DNA of 18,143 bases from Oscillospiraceae bacterium (GCA_031288675.1 JAITQY010000155.1:1-18143); one strand, 5' to 3'. Positions 1 through 5,362 are shown, counted from the stretch's first letter. The notes: generated by a model not told the origin, from the sequence alone. A program made the numbers and translations.

Positions 1-2
1 TA

Positions 3-1211
3 TTAGTTGAAAATATTATTGCCTGTATTGTTCAGACGCCAAATGTCTTTTTCCATACAGACGTTCAGACCGCAGCAACCGGCTGGTTCAAGCCGGTAGC
101 GGTCGTAAAGCTCACTGAACAAGTCGATAACGCGGCGGTAGTAGTCAAGTTCCGGAGCGGACATACTGTCCATCACCGGACGTCCCATAGGCATCCATAT
201 AGACGCGCTTGGGATAATACCGCGTTCGGCAAGAAAAATTGCGCCCTCTTTAAGAGACTCAAACGGCTCCAATCCGATAATGAAGTTGCTAAACGCCGTA
301 CCTGAACCGAACTTAGCTGCAGTGTATTCCAAAATATTGAGGTGGCGCTGACGGGTGGTGTACTCTATTTTACCGGGTGTGATTTGCTTGGCGCGGTCGG
401 CGTCCCAGACCTCAAGACTGCAGGCAATACGCGTCGCGCCGAGCGAGAAATATTCGTCCACAAGCGCGGTTTCGCGCGGAGGCGTAATGTAAAGAAGAAG
501 TTCCTCAAGTTGGGTCGAGTACAGTTCTTTCAGATAGCTGAGAATATGCGACGCTTCACTTTTACCGTCAAACGTGCTTCCGCCGGTGATTTGAACCGCA
601 GACGCACCGCAATTGGTCATTGCGTAACGCACGATTTCTGAGAGGTCTTGCGCCGAAACGGCAGGCGGCATAGCTTTATGCTTAGCGGCGAGGTTTTGAA
701 AATCCGCTCCGGAGAAGCAGAATTCGCACGGCTTGCCGCTTGCGGCGAACTCGCAAGACCACAGACACTGAAAACTTACCCAGTCTAAGCCCTGCAATAC
801 CGCGTTACCCATAAACGGCAATCCCGAAGAAGTTTTGCGCAAGTAGAAATCAGTGTACTCCGGGAAAGCAACGAACGTAATGAAATCCTTGCCGTGATAC
901 AGAGCCGCGCTGCCGTCTGACAGTTTCAAACTGAACGGGGTACCAAGCTCCGAGGCATAGCGCAGAAGTTTCAGGTTGCTCCACGATAACATCCCGGAAA
1001 GGTAACGCAGATGGAATTTGACGTCGGTAAGCTGGACTATCGTGCCGCAGGGCAAGATAAGGCAGTTGCAGGACAGAGGGTTGATATTAAGGCGGAAGCG
1101 CGGGCTGAATTCGCGATACACGGCTTTATCTACAGCTATTCCGCGGCTTACCAGCATACATTTAAGCTCCACGCCGGATAGTGTTTGCCCGTTGATGTTG
1201 TATGTAGTCAT
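3..1211 (-). CDS. Radical SAM protein of unknown function
   Basis: This 402-residue protein has a cysteine cluster at C149, C153, C162 and C165, embedded in a segment reading CEFAASGKPCEFCFSG. A short Cys cluster followed by a Gly-rich ITGGST stretch (about residues 208-213) is typical of the radical SAM TIM barrel, where three cysteines hold a 4Fe-4S cluster and the GGE-like strand contacts SAM. The spacing here, C-x8-C-x2-C, differs from the usual C-x3-C-x2-C. The later motifs (LLLYITPP, a SLEVWD strand, FIIGLEP) fit further barrel strands. The ATG start is supported by a promoter that would start transcription right at it. An internal ATG at 1155-1157 with an upstream GGAG is the alternative start. 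Substrate and pathway cannot be told from sequence. Its only close minus-strand neighbour is the MazG-like gene 77 bases upstream. Confidence 0.85.
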   Translation of the reverse strand: MTTYNINGQTLSGVELKCMLVSRGIAVDKAVYREFSPRFRLNINPLSCNCLILPCGTIVQLTDVKFHLRYLSGMLSWSNLKLLRYASELGTPFSLKLSDGSAALYHGKDFITFVAFPEYTDFYLRKTSSGLPFMGNAVLQGLDWVSFQCLWSCEFAASGKPCEFCFSGADFQNLAAKHKAMPPAVSAQDLSEIVRYAMTNCGASAVQITGGSTFDGKSEASHILSYLKELYSTQLEELLLYITPPRETALVDEYFSLGATRIACSLEVWDADRAKQITPGKIEYTTRQRHLNILEYTAAKFGSGTAFSNFIIGLEPFESLKEGAIFLAERGIIPSASIWMPMGRPVMDSMSAPELDYYRRVIDLFSELYDRYRLEPAGCCGLNVCMEKDIWRLNNTGNNIFN

Positions 1212-1217
1212 ATGAAT

Positions 1218-1246
1218 ATTATATCATAAAAGTTCTAATATTTCAA
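1218..1246 (-). promoter_or_regulatory. Sigma-A promoter with start at the ATG (leaderless)
   Basis: On the minus strand the sequence reads TTGAAA (1246-1241), a 17-base spacer, then TATAAT (1223-1218). Transcription would start about 7 bases after the -10 box, near 1211, which is the A of the radical SAM gene's ATG. No ribosome binding site lies between. This suggests a leaderless mRNA, or else translation from the internal ATG at 1155-1157 preceded by GGAG. Confidence 0.7.
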
Positions 1247-1288
1247 TTCCTTTTTGTGAGCACATCTTGCATAGCAGCGCGGAAGGAT

Positions 1289-1606
1289 TTATTGCGCGAA
1301 GTCGTCCTTTAGATGTTCGGAGTCGTGCCTGCCGTATTTTTGGTCGTTCAGGCGTTCTTTGACGAGTATCCAGCGTTCAAGATCAATTCCGTATACGTTG
1401 GCGAGACAAAGAGTGTAGTAGAGTATATCGTAAAGCTCCTCCTCTACGGAGCCTTTGAACCCGCCGCCGTCCAATGCGCGGCGGTCTTTGCGAATTGCCT
1501 CGGCAAGCTCTCCGAACTCCTCCGAAAGCTTCAGGAAATAGTCGTGTTTAAGCTCCGGATGAAAATCTTTGCTTTTGAGATAATCTTGTAAATCGGAAAT
1601 ACGCAT
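1289..1606 (-). CDS. MazG-like nucleotide pyrophosphohydrolase
   Basis: This is a 105-residue all-alpha NTP pyrophosphohydrolase of the MazG/dUTPase superfamily. These enzymes hydrolyse nucleoside triphosphates to monophosphate and pyrophosphate, often to clean non-canonical nucleotides from the pool. The metal-binding pattern is visible as SEEFGE (E30-x2-E33) in the first helix pair and EEELYD (E57-x2-D60) in the second. The LANVYGIDLERW segment and final KYGRHDSEH are also family-typical. The length suits the single-domain MazG-like group rather than the two-domain E. coli MazG. The start is firm: GGAGG lies about 6 bases before the ATG. The short frame ending at 1608 terminates inside this ribosome binding site region, so the two could be coupled. 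Natural substrate unknown. Confidence 0.85.
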   Translation of the reverse strand: MRISDLQDYLKSKDFHPELKHDYFLKLSEEFGELAEAIRKDRRALDGGGFKGSVEEELYDILYYTLCLANVYGIDLERWILVKERLNDQKYGRHDSEHLKDDFAQ

Positions 1607-1607
1607 A

Positions 1608-1742
1608 TCAATCCTCCTGCAATGTTTCTACGAAACCTGTGTAATATTGCTCTTGGAAATGCACCGCGGCGGCAATTTCTGCGGCAGAGAATGATTGAAA
1701 ATATCGGGGGATTAGCCCAAGACATTCCCGGGTATAACGCAA
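1608..1742 (-). CDS. Possible small protein upstream of the MazG-like gene
   Basis: A 44-residue frame with a protein-like composition (contains PRYFQSFSAAEIAAAVHF and ends VETLQED) stops with TGA at 1610-1608, one base before the ATG of the MazG-like gene. The only in-frame upstream start is TTG at 1742-1740, without a visible ribosome binding site, and an in-frame stop lies shortly above it. It could be a real coupled small protein, or the C-terminal end of a gene broken by a frameshift. I recognise no family. The overlapping frame at 1531-1764 looks less protein-like and was not chosen. Confidence 0.35.
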   Translation of the reverse strand: MRYTRECLGLIPRYFQSFSAAEIAAAVHFQEQYYTGFVETLQED

Positions 1743-1753
1743 GATGAGAAGAT

Positions 1754-1867
1754 TTATTTAGCAAAGCAGTCCTGCCACGCGGGCAATTTTTGCATCATAG
1801 ATTCCGCGACTTCAAGCGCGGAGGATTCGGCAAAGCCTTGAGTTTTAACACGGTTCCGGTTTGTCAA
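1754..1867 (-). pseudogene. Possible remnant of a small coding sequence
   Basis: An in-frame stretch that runs on from just after the stop of the exported-protein gene (1922) encodes a protein-like tail, RVKTQGFAESSALEVAESMMQ through KLPAWQDCFAK, ending with TAA at 1756-1754. The only start codon near is a TTG in the loop of a hairpin, with no ribosome binding site. Together with the next frame (1608-1742), which is shifted in phase, it may be one decayed gene. It could also be chance. No family recognised. Confidence 0.2.
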
Positions 1868-1880
1868 TAGGAAACCGGAA
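1854..1880. terminator. Hairpin after the exported-protein gene
   Basis: A perfect 9-bp inverted repeat, TTCCGGTTT (1854-1862) and AAACCGGAA (1872-1880), has a 9-base loop. On the plus strand it is followed by TAAATTTTTC, which resembles a terminator. On the minus strand, 42 bases past the stop of the exported-protein gene, the tail is not T-rich, so its use there is uncertain. The rest of 1743-1921 holds only the weak reading frames described nearby. Confidence 0.4.
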
Positions 1881-1921
1881 TAAATTTTTCTGCAACTACT
1901 ACGCTTGATATTTGCCGCGGT

Positions 1922-2419
1922 TTACTCTATTGTGTAGCCGCCTTGAATAAGCACTTTTGCGCTCTCAGACGCTTTGAAACCGTTGCCGTCGATTGTAACG
2001 ACGTACAGGTGGTTCTTTGCCAATGCAGAACCGTTGTCAATCGTTTTGCCGTCTGTGCCGTCTACCAATCCCGGACTGCTGTCCGCGCTGCAGGAGATAT
2101 TTCCGACGCGCGCGATAAGCTCCGTACCGGCGGAGCATTTAACTCGCTGTCCCGCGGAAACGGAAACGACTTCAAATGCCGAACTTCCGGAGCCGCCGGC
2201 ACGTCCGCCGAGCTGTGTTTCAAGTTCCGCAAGTTTTGTGTCAAGCGCCGCCTTTGACTCGGTCTTCAGCGACGGCGTAATCACATCGTTCAGGTAACTT
2301 AGCGTAACTAACGGATCGCTCTCAGAGCCGTAATTTCCCGCCGCGCTTGCGGCAATTCCAGCGGCTAAAAGAATCATCACAGCGGCAATAAGCATATGTA
2401 TCAGTTTATGTTTTGTCAT
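1922..2419 (-). CDS. Exported or membrane-anchored protein, unknown function
   Basis: A 165-residue protein. The N-terminus MTKHKLIHMLIAAVMILLAA is a basic start followed by a hydrophobic stretch ending near ASAAG, as in a signal peptide or anchor. The segment after it (SDPLVTLSYLNDVITPSLKTE) and the C-terminal half (a strand-rich region ending VLIQGGYTIE) resemble a group of small exported Clostridia proteins that I know only as uncharacterised. The start at 2419 is chosen because GAGGG lies 9 bases before it, and because a promoter -10 box at 2448-2443 rules out the longer frame that begins at 2458. The mature part has two cysteines flanking the IARVGNIS region (KCSAGTEL and NISCSAD), which could form a disulfide outside the cell. 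Function unknown. Confidence 0.75.
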   Translation of the reverse strand: MTKHKLIHMLIAAVMILLAAGIAASAAGNYGSESDPLVTLSYLNDVITPSLKTESKAALDTKLAELETQLGGRAGGSGSSAFEVVSVSAGQRVKCSAGTELIARVGNISCSADSSPGLVDGTDGKTIDNGSALAKNHLYVVTIDGNGFKASESAKVLIQGGYTIE

Positions 2420-2442
2420 TTCACAACCCTCATTTCGAGAAT

Positions 2443-2471
2443 ATTTTACATCATTCACGAGGATTTGTCAA
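2443..2471 (-). promoter_or_regulatory. Proximal sigma-A promoter of the exported-protein gene
   Basis: On the minus strand, TTGACA (2471-2466), a 17-base spacer, then TAAAAT (2448-2443). The predicted start near 2436 gives a 17-base leader carrying the GAGGG ribosome binding site of the gene that starts at 2419. Confidence 0.8.
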
Positions 2472-2552
2472 GTCCCAATAGTTAGATGCGGCGGAGAGGC
2501 GAGAGGTAGTAGGCAGTCTATAGTCGACAGTGGACGAGGGAAACGAGAGATG

Positions 2553-2584
2553 TTAATCATTAAATAGTAGCCATTAATCATTAC
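2553..2584. repeat. Paired TTAATCATTA repeats at a promoter start
   Basis: Two copies of TTAATCATTA (2553-2562 and 2574-2583) are spaced 21 bases apart, two turns of the helix. Each is a near-palindrome (TTAAT-c-ATTA). The second copy sits on the predicted start site of the distal minus-strand promoter. This is the layout of a repressor operator, but AT-rich intergenic repeats can arise without function. Confidence 0.35.
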
Positions 2585-2590
2585 ACAAGT

Positions 2591-2619
2591 ATTATAGCAC
2601 AAAGTTTCTGATTTGTCAA
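2591..2619 (-). promoter_or_regulatory. Distal consensus sigma-A promoter
   Basis: On the minus strand, TTGACA (2619-2614), a 17-base spacer, then TATAAT (2596-2591): a perfect match to the consensus. It lies 148 bases upstream of the proximal promoter and would give the exported-protein gene a leader of about 165 bases. The repeats at 2553-2584 lie at and just after its predicted start. Confidence 0.75.
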
Positions 2620-2750
2620 GATAAAATTTGTGTGTAATCGTAAACAATTTGTGAACGGCATTGGTTAAATGATATTTGCCAAGTTATCAGGCAGTAGTAG
2701 GCGTTATCAATTGCCGGAGATCGGAACACAAAATAATAACCGGAGCCGTT
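2620..2750. other. Intergenic stretch before the parB-like gene
   Basis: The gap between the exported-protein gene and the parB-like gene (2420-2831) holds the two minus-strand promoters, the TTAATCATTA repeats and a possible 24-codon frame. Within 2620-2750 I see no gene and no convincing plus-strand promoter. The 9-mer GTAGTAGGC occurs here and near 2508, which looks incidental. Confidence 0.4.
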
Positions 2751-2825
2751 ATGACAAAAAATTATTCAGGTGACATAATTCAGCAATTTTTTGGTTTAAG
2801 GAATATTATAATCTTTTTGAGGTGA
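2751..2825 (+). CDS. Possible 24-residue upstream ORF of the parB-like gene
   Basis: ATG at 2751 is preceded by CGGAG 5 bases upstream and opens a 24-codon frame ending with TGA at 2823-2825, 6 bases before the parB-like ATG. Its last codons overlap the GAGGTG ribosome binding site of the next gene, so translation of the two may be coupled. The peptide is hydrophobic at its end (NIIIFLR). No family recognised. It may be chance. Confidence 0.3.
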   Translation: MTKNYSGDIIQQFFGLRNIIIFLR

Positions 2826-2831
2826 GTGAAA

Positions 2832-3713
2832 ATGAAACAAAAGATTATTTACATACCGGTCAATGAAATCCGTCCGAATCCGGCTCAGCCGCGCAGATTT
2901 TTTGAGCAGGACGCTCTTAAAGAACTTTCAGGAAGCATTACGCAGTACGGAGTGCTACAGCCGCTGAACGTCCGCAAGGCGGGCAAGCAGTACGAGCTTA
3001 TCTCCGGCGAGCGCCGTTTACGCGCCGCAAAACTTGCAGGAATCGCTAAAGTGCCGTGTATCGTCAACGACGTTGATATGTACGAAAGCAGTTTGATTGC
3101 AATGGTTGAGAATCTTCAGCGGCGCGACCTTGACTATATTGACGAAGCGGGGGGGATCTCCCGCCTGATACGCAACTATGGTATGACACAGGACGAATGC
3201 GCCGTAAAGTTAGGGAAATCACAGTCCGCGATAGCGAACAAGCTTAGGATACTGAGGCTTTCGCCGGAGGTTCTGCAATCGCTGAGAGAGCATAACCTTA
3301 CCGAGCGCCACGCGCGAGCGCTGCTACGCCTTCCGGCTAACGATACCAGAATGAGCGTAATAATGAAAATCACGGAGGACGCGCTTACCGTTGCGCAAAC
3401 CGACGCGTTAATAGAAAGTATAGTTAACGCCCCATCTGCGGAATATGAAAATCCTTTATTTACAGTTAAACGCCAAGAGGAACGCAGCTCCGCCGCCGAA
3501 TTTATCGAGGCGCTGCTTAACGAGCCTACGAGAGCGGACGCTGCCGGTCGTAAACCCGGCAGAAAATTTGTAGTTAAGGACCTGAGGATTTTTATCAATA
3601 CGATAACGAAAAGCCTTGATACGCTGAAACGCTCCGGAATAGATGCGGAGTACGCTCAGGACGAGCTGGAGACGGAGACGCTGCTGACAATAAGGATACC
3701 CAAAGCGGCATAG
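2832..3713 (+). CDS. ParB/Spo0J/Noc family DNA-binding protein
   Basis: A 293-residue ParB-family protein. Visible in order: N-terminal NEIRPNPAQPRR, the GERRLRA box (residues 59-65) that binds CTP in this family, ENLQRR (93-98), and a helix-turn-helix around residues 118-140 (MTQDECAVKLGKSQSAIANKL). The C-terminal dimer region ends ITKSLDTLKRSGIDAEY...IRIPKAA, which resembles nucleoid occlusion (Noc) proteins and short Spo0J proteins. These proteins load at parS or NBS sites and spread as CTP-driven clamps. No parA lies beside it in this window, so Noc-like or an orphan ParB role is more likely than a parAB pair. ATG at 2832 is chosen over GTG at 2826 because GAGGTG (2819-2824) is 7 bases from the ATG but only 1 from the GTG. 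I see no clear parS here. Confidence 0.92.
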   Translation: MKQKIIYIPVNEIRPNPAQPRRFFEQDALKELSGSITQYGVLQPLNVRKAGKQYELISGERRLRAAKLAGIAKVPCIVNDVDMYESSLIAMVENLQRRDLDYIDEAGGISRLIRNYGMTQDECAVKLGKSQSAIANKLRILRLSPEVLQSLREHNLTERHARALLRLPANDTRMSVIMKITEDALTVAQTDALIESIVNAPSAEYENPLFTVKRQEERSSAAEFIEALLNEPTRADAAGRKPGRKFVVKDLRIFINTITKSLDTLKRSGIDAEYAQDELETETLLTIRIPKAA

Positions 3714-3774
3714 ACAGAATATAGGGTCAATTCTTATCAGCGCATTGAGTTCGGTTTCTCCTTTCAAAATAAAT

Positions 3775-3836
3775 TTCAGAATAGCGGTAAGCTTTGCGCC
3801 GGTTGCTGCCCGGTAAAAGCGAGCCGCTGTTCTGAA
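3775..3836. other. Long three-tier inverted repeat between convergent genes
   Basis: TTCAGAATAGCGG (3775-3787) pairs with CCGCTGTTCTGAA (3824-3836), 12 of 13 bases by Watson-Crick rules. Inside it GCTTT (3791-3795) pairs with AAAGC (3816-3820), and CCGG (3799-3802) with CCGG (3810-3813), around a 7-base loop. It lies between the converging ends of the parB-like gene (3713) and tyrS (3859). It could be a bidirectional terminator, although the flanking T-tracts are weak, or a structured RNA of unknown role. Confidence 0.5.
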
Positions 3837-3858
3837 TGTTTGTAGGGAAGAGGGTATG

Positions 3859-5031
3859 TCAAATTTTTTTCACTTTCACAAATCTATTCTTTCCAAACTG
3901 AAGCACAAACGGGGTATTAGTCTTTAGTATAATCGTAGTGTCTGTAAGCGTTTCGCCGTTAATTTTTACTCCGCGTCCTTGAATGTTCCGACGGGCTTCA
4001 CTGTTAGACGCCGCAAAACCTACCCTGCATAGCAGTTCTGTAACAGGCAAATCCGTTTCCGTTACAGTGTATTCCGCCATAGATTGAGGCAGTTCTCCGG
4101 AGGCAACGCTTTCATAATGCCGTTTAGCGTTTTGGGCTGAGTATGAATTATGATACATTTCGGTGATCATAAAAGCGTACCGCAGATGAGCCCGCCTAAT
4201 ATCTGTACGTACAAGATTTTCAGCATCTGACCTGAGTATATCCGTAGTCAGGACAAAATAGTCCGCAAGCAAACCGTCCGGTACGCGCATAGCTTTTTCA
4301 AACATAATCTCCGGAGGTTCGTCAATGCCGATATAATTATCTAATGATTTGCTCATTTTGTCTTTCCCGTCTAAACCGGGCAGCAGAGGGAAAGTGATAA
4401 CTTCCTGCGGCTTTTGTCCGAAATCATTTTGCAAAGCCCTGCCTACCAATAAATTAAATGTTTGGTCTGTGCCGCCGACTTCAATATCGGCGTTAAGCGC
4501 AACCGAATCATATCCCTGCATAAGAGGGTACAGCATTTCGTGCATAGAAATCGGGAGATTTTGTGATAATCGATTATGGAAGTCATCCCGCTCCAAAATT
4601 CGCGCTACTGTGTATTTAGAACATAATCCGATTACATCGTGAAAGTTCATCTTTTCCAGCCACTCGGAGTTATAAGCTATTTCGGTTTTGCCTGGGTCTA
4701 AAATCTTGGTAACCTGCTTGAAATAGCTTTCTCCGCCGGTACGGGTCTCATCAAGTGTAAGAGGAGGACGAGTTTTATTACGTCCGCTCGGGTCGCCGAT
4801 CATAGCGGTGAAGTCACCGATTACAAAGACTATACGGTGTCCTAATTCCTGAAATAGCTTCAGTTTCCGTAATACTACCGAATGTCCTAAATGCAAATCA
4901 GGGCGGCTCGGGTCTGCACCCATTTTTACTGTCAATCGTTTGCCGGACTTGAGCCGGTCAAGCAGTCCTTGTTCGGATACGATTTGTACCGCTCCGTTTT
5001 TAATTTGTGCCATAACTTGTTCCGCGTTAAT
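3859..5031 (-). CDS. tyrS: Tyrosyl-tRNA synthetase, probable AUU start
   Basis: TyrRS attaches tyrosine to tRNA-Tyr in the cytoplasm. Numbering from the first ATG (5013): class I HIGH motif HLGH at 41-44 within DPSRPDLHLGH, the tyrosine and ATP site residues in GDFTAMIGDPSGR, and KMSKS at 219-223. A C-terminal S4 RNA-binding domain follows from about residue 320 (AASNSEARRNIQGRGVKING). The motifs fit the TyrZ-like branch. The ATG at 5013 has no good ribosome binding site, whereas AGGAGG (5044-5039) lies exactly 7 bases before an in-frame AUU at 5031. The six extra residues (NAEQV after the start) extend the helix to NAEQVMAQIKNGAVQIVSEQ, matching the usual TyrRS N-terminus (EEQL-x-IKRG). I therefore annotate 390 residues from AUU. 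The identity is certain and the start is likely. Expression is probably controlled by the attenuator upstream. Confidence 0.95.
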   Translation of the reverse strand: MNAEQVMAQIKNGAVQIVSEQGLLDRLKSGKRLTVKMGADPSRPDLHLGHSVVLRKLKLFQELGHRIVFVIGDFTAMIGDPSGRNKTRPPLTLDETRTGGESYFKQVTKILDPGKTEIAYNSEWLEKMNFHDVIGLCSKYTVARILERDDFHNRLSQNLPISMHEMLYPLMQGYDSVALNADIEVGGTDQTFNLLVGRALQNDFGQKPQEVITFPLLPGLDGKDKMSKSLDNYIGIDEPPEIMFEKAMRVPDGLLADYFVLTTDILRSDAENLVRTDIRRAHLRYAFMITEMYHNSYSAQNAKRHYESVASGELPQSMAEYTVTETDLPVTELLCRVGFAASNSEARRNIQGRGVKINGETLTDTTIILKTNTPFVLQFGKNRFVKVKKI

Positions 5032-5044
5032 ATAGATACCTCCT
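5029..5044 (-). promoter_or_regulatory. tyrS ribosome binding site aimed at an AUU codon
   Basis: AGGAGG occupies 5044-5039 on the minus strand and AUU occupies 5031-5029, with the ideal 7-base spacing. The first in-frame AUG is 25 bases from the AGGAGG, and only a weak CGGAA precedes it. Rare AUU starts are known in infC and pcnB, where they allow control by initiation factor IF3. Confidence 0.6.
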
Positions 5045-5050
5045 TTTTTG

Positions 5051-5096
5051 TAAAAAATTAAAGCGACCGGAAAGCCAAGAAAAGCTTTCCGGTCGC
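5051..5096 (-). terminator. Attenuator terminator upstream of tyrS
   Basis: On the minus strand a perfect 13-bp stem, GCGACCGGAAAGC (5096-5084) with GCTTTCCGGTCGC (5075-5063), closes an 8-base loop and is followed by TTTAATTTTTT. It stands between the leader peptide stop (5122) and the tyrS ribosome binding site (5044). Since it lies inside the tyrS leader rather than after a gene, it would stop transcription before tyrS unless prevented. Confidence 0.9.
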
Positions 5097-5154
5097 CATA
5101 CGTTCAAATCAAGGTTTTCAATTACCTCAATACAGCATATAGGATGGAAAGCCC
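5082..5154 (-). promoter_or_regulatory. Predicted antiterminator and RBS-sequestering pairing
   Basis: GGGCTTTCC (5154-5146), inside the leader peptide gene just after the Tyr-Tyr codons, can pair with GGAAAGCTT (5090-5082), the inner 5' arm of the terminator, giving 9 consecutive pairs (two G-U) that break the 13-bp stem. The overlapping CTTTCCATCCTA (5151-5140) can instead pair with TAGGAGGAAAG (5231-5221), the leader ribosome binding site: 11 pairs with one bulged A. The same segment therefore has three competing fates, as in classical attenuators. Pairing was done by eye, not by energy calculation. Confidence 0.65.
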
Positions 5155-5217
5155 GGTTCGATAATACGACACGGACGGATAAGGCAGATACGAACAAATG
5201 ATATTGTAGTTTCGCAT
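5122..5217 (-). CDS. Tyrosine-rich leader peptide of tyrS
   Basis: A 31-residue peptide starts at ATG 5217-5215, with AGGAGG (5230-5225) 7 bases upstream, and stops with TAA at 5124-5122. Six of its 31 residues are tyrosine (positions 4, 10, 13, 18, 19, 27), including an adjacent pair in VSYYR. It begins MRNYNIICSYLPYPSVSYY. Its promoter and start site lie immediately upstream and the attenuator terminator immediately downstream. By analogy with the trp, his and phe leaders, ribosomes that stall at tyrosine codons when Tyr-tRNA is scarce would leave the antiterminator segment free and allow tyrS transcription. The peptide itself probably has no function apart from being translated. Too short for routine gene callers. 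The overlapping 72-residue frame at 5027-5245 lacks a ribosome binding site and spans the terminator. Confidence 0.8.
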   Translation of the reverse strand: MRNYNIICSYLPYPSVSYYRTGLSILYAVLR

Positions 5218-5247
5218 AATCTTTCCTCCTAATTGATATTATCAAAT

Positions 5248-5276
5248 AATATAATAGAAATCCACCGGTTTGTCAA
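5248..5276 (-). promoter_or_regulatory. Sigma-A promoter of the tyrS leader
   Basis: On the minus strand, TTGACA (5276-5271), a 17-base spacer, then TATATT (5253-5248). The predicted start near 5241 leaves about 24 bases before the leader peptide ATG and about 210 bases before tyrS. Confidence 0.85.
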
Positions 5277-5346
5277 TTTAATTTTTAAGCAAAAAAATAT
5301 CCAGGGATTAGTAACGCTTTGGCAGATTTCTGCGTAGTATGTGCCA

Positions 5347-5362
5347 GACGGGAGAACCCGTC
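5347..5362 (+). other. Small hairpin in the 5' region of the coat-like gene
   Basis: GACGGG (5347-5352) and CCCGTC (5357-5362) form a perfect 6-bp stem with a 4-base AGAA loop, 31 bases before the coat-like gene's ATG. It may stabilise the mRNA leader. No T-run follows, so it is not a terminator. I found no convincing promoter for this gene. Confidence 0.35.

Noticed and set aside
1861..1867. TTGACAAACCGG shared with the tyrS promoter
   Set aside because: On the minus strand at about 1867 the same 12 bases occur as at the tyrS -35 box, but there is no -10 box at 16-18 bases; it is part of the 9-bp hairpin instead.
2420..2458. N-terminal extension of the exported protein
   Set aside because: The frame from 2458 begins upstream of the -10 box at 2448-2443, so these codons would not be transcribed from the proximal promoter, and the signal peptide begins at 2419.
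2807..2812. TATAAT just before the parB-like gene
   Set aside because: Transcription from it would begin at about 2819, on the ribosome binding site, and there is no -35 match at the right distance.
2826..2831. GTG start for the parB-like gene
   Set aside because: Only 1 base separates it from GAGGTG, while the ATG at 2832 is 7 bases away.
5032..5241. T-box riboswitch for tyrS
   Set aside because: The leader of about 210 bases would suit a T-box, but I find no UGGNACCGCG-like motif, no specifier-loop pattern with AGUA/GAA, and the terminator arm does not pair in the T-box manner.
5027..5245. 72-residue minus-strand reading frame across the tyrS leader
   Set aside because: It has no ribosome binding site, spans the terminator hairpin, and begins upstream of or at the predicted transcription start. 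The 31-codon frame in another phase has AGGAGG at ideal spacing.
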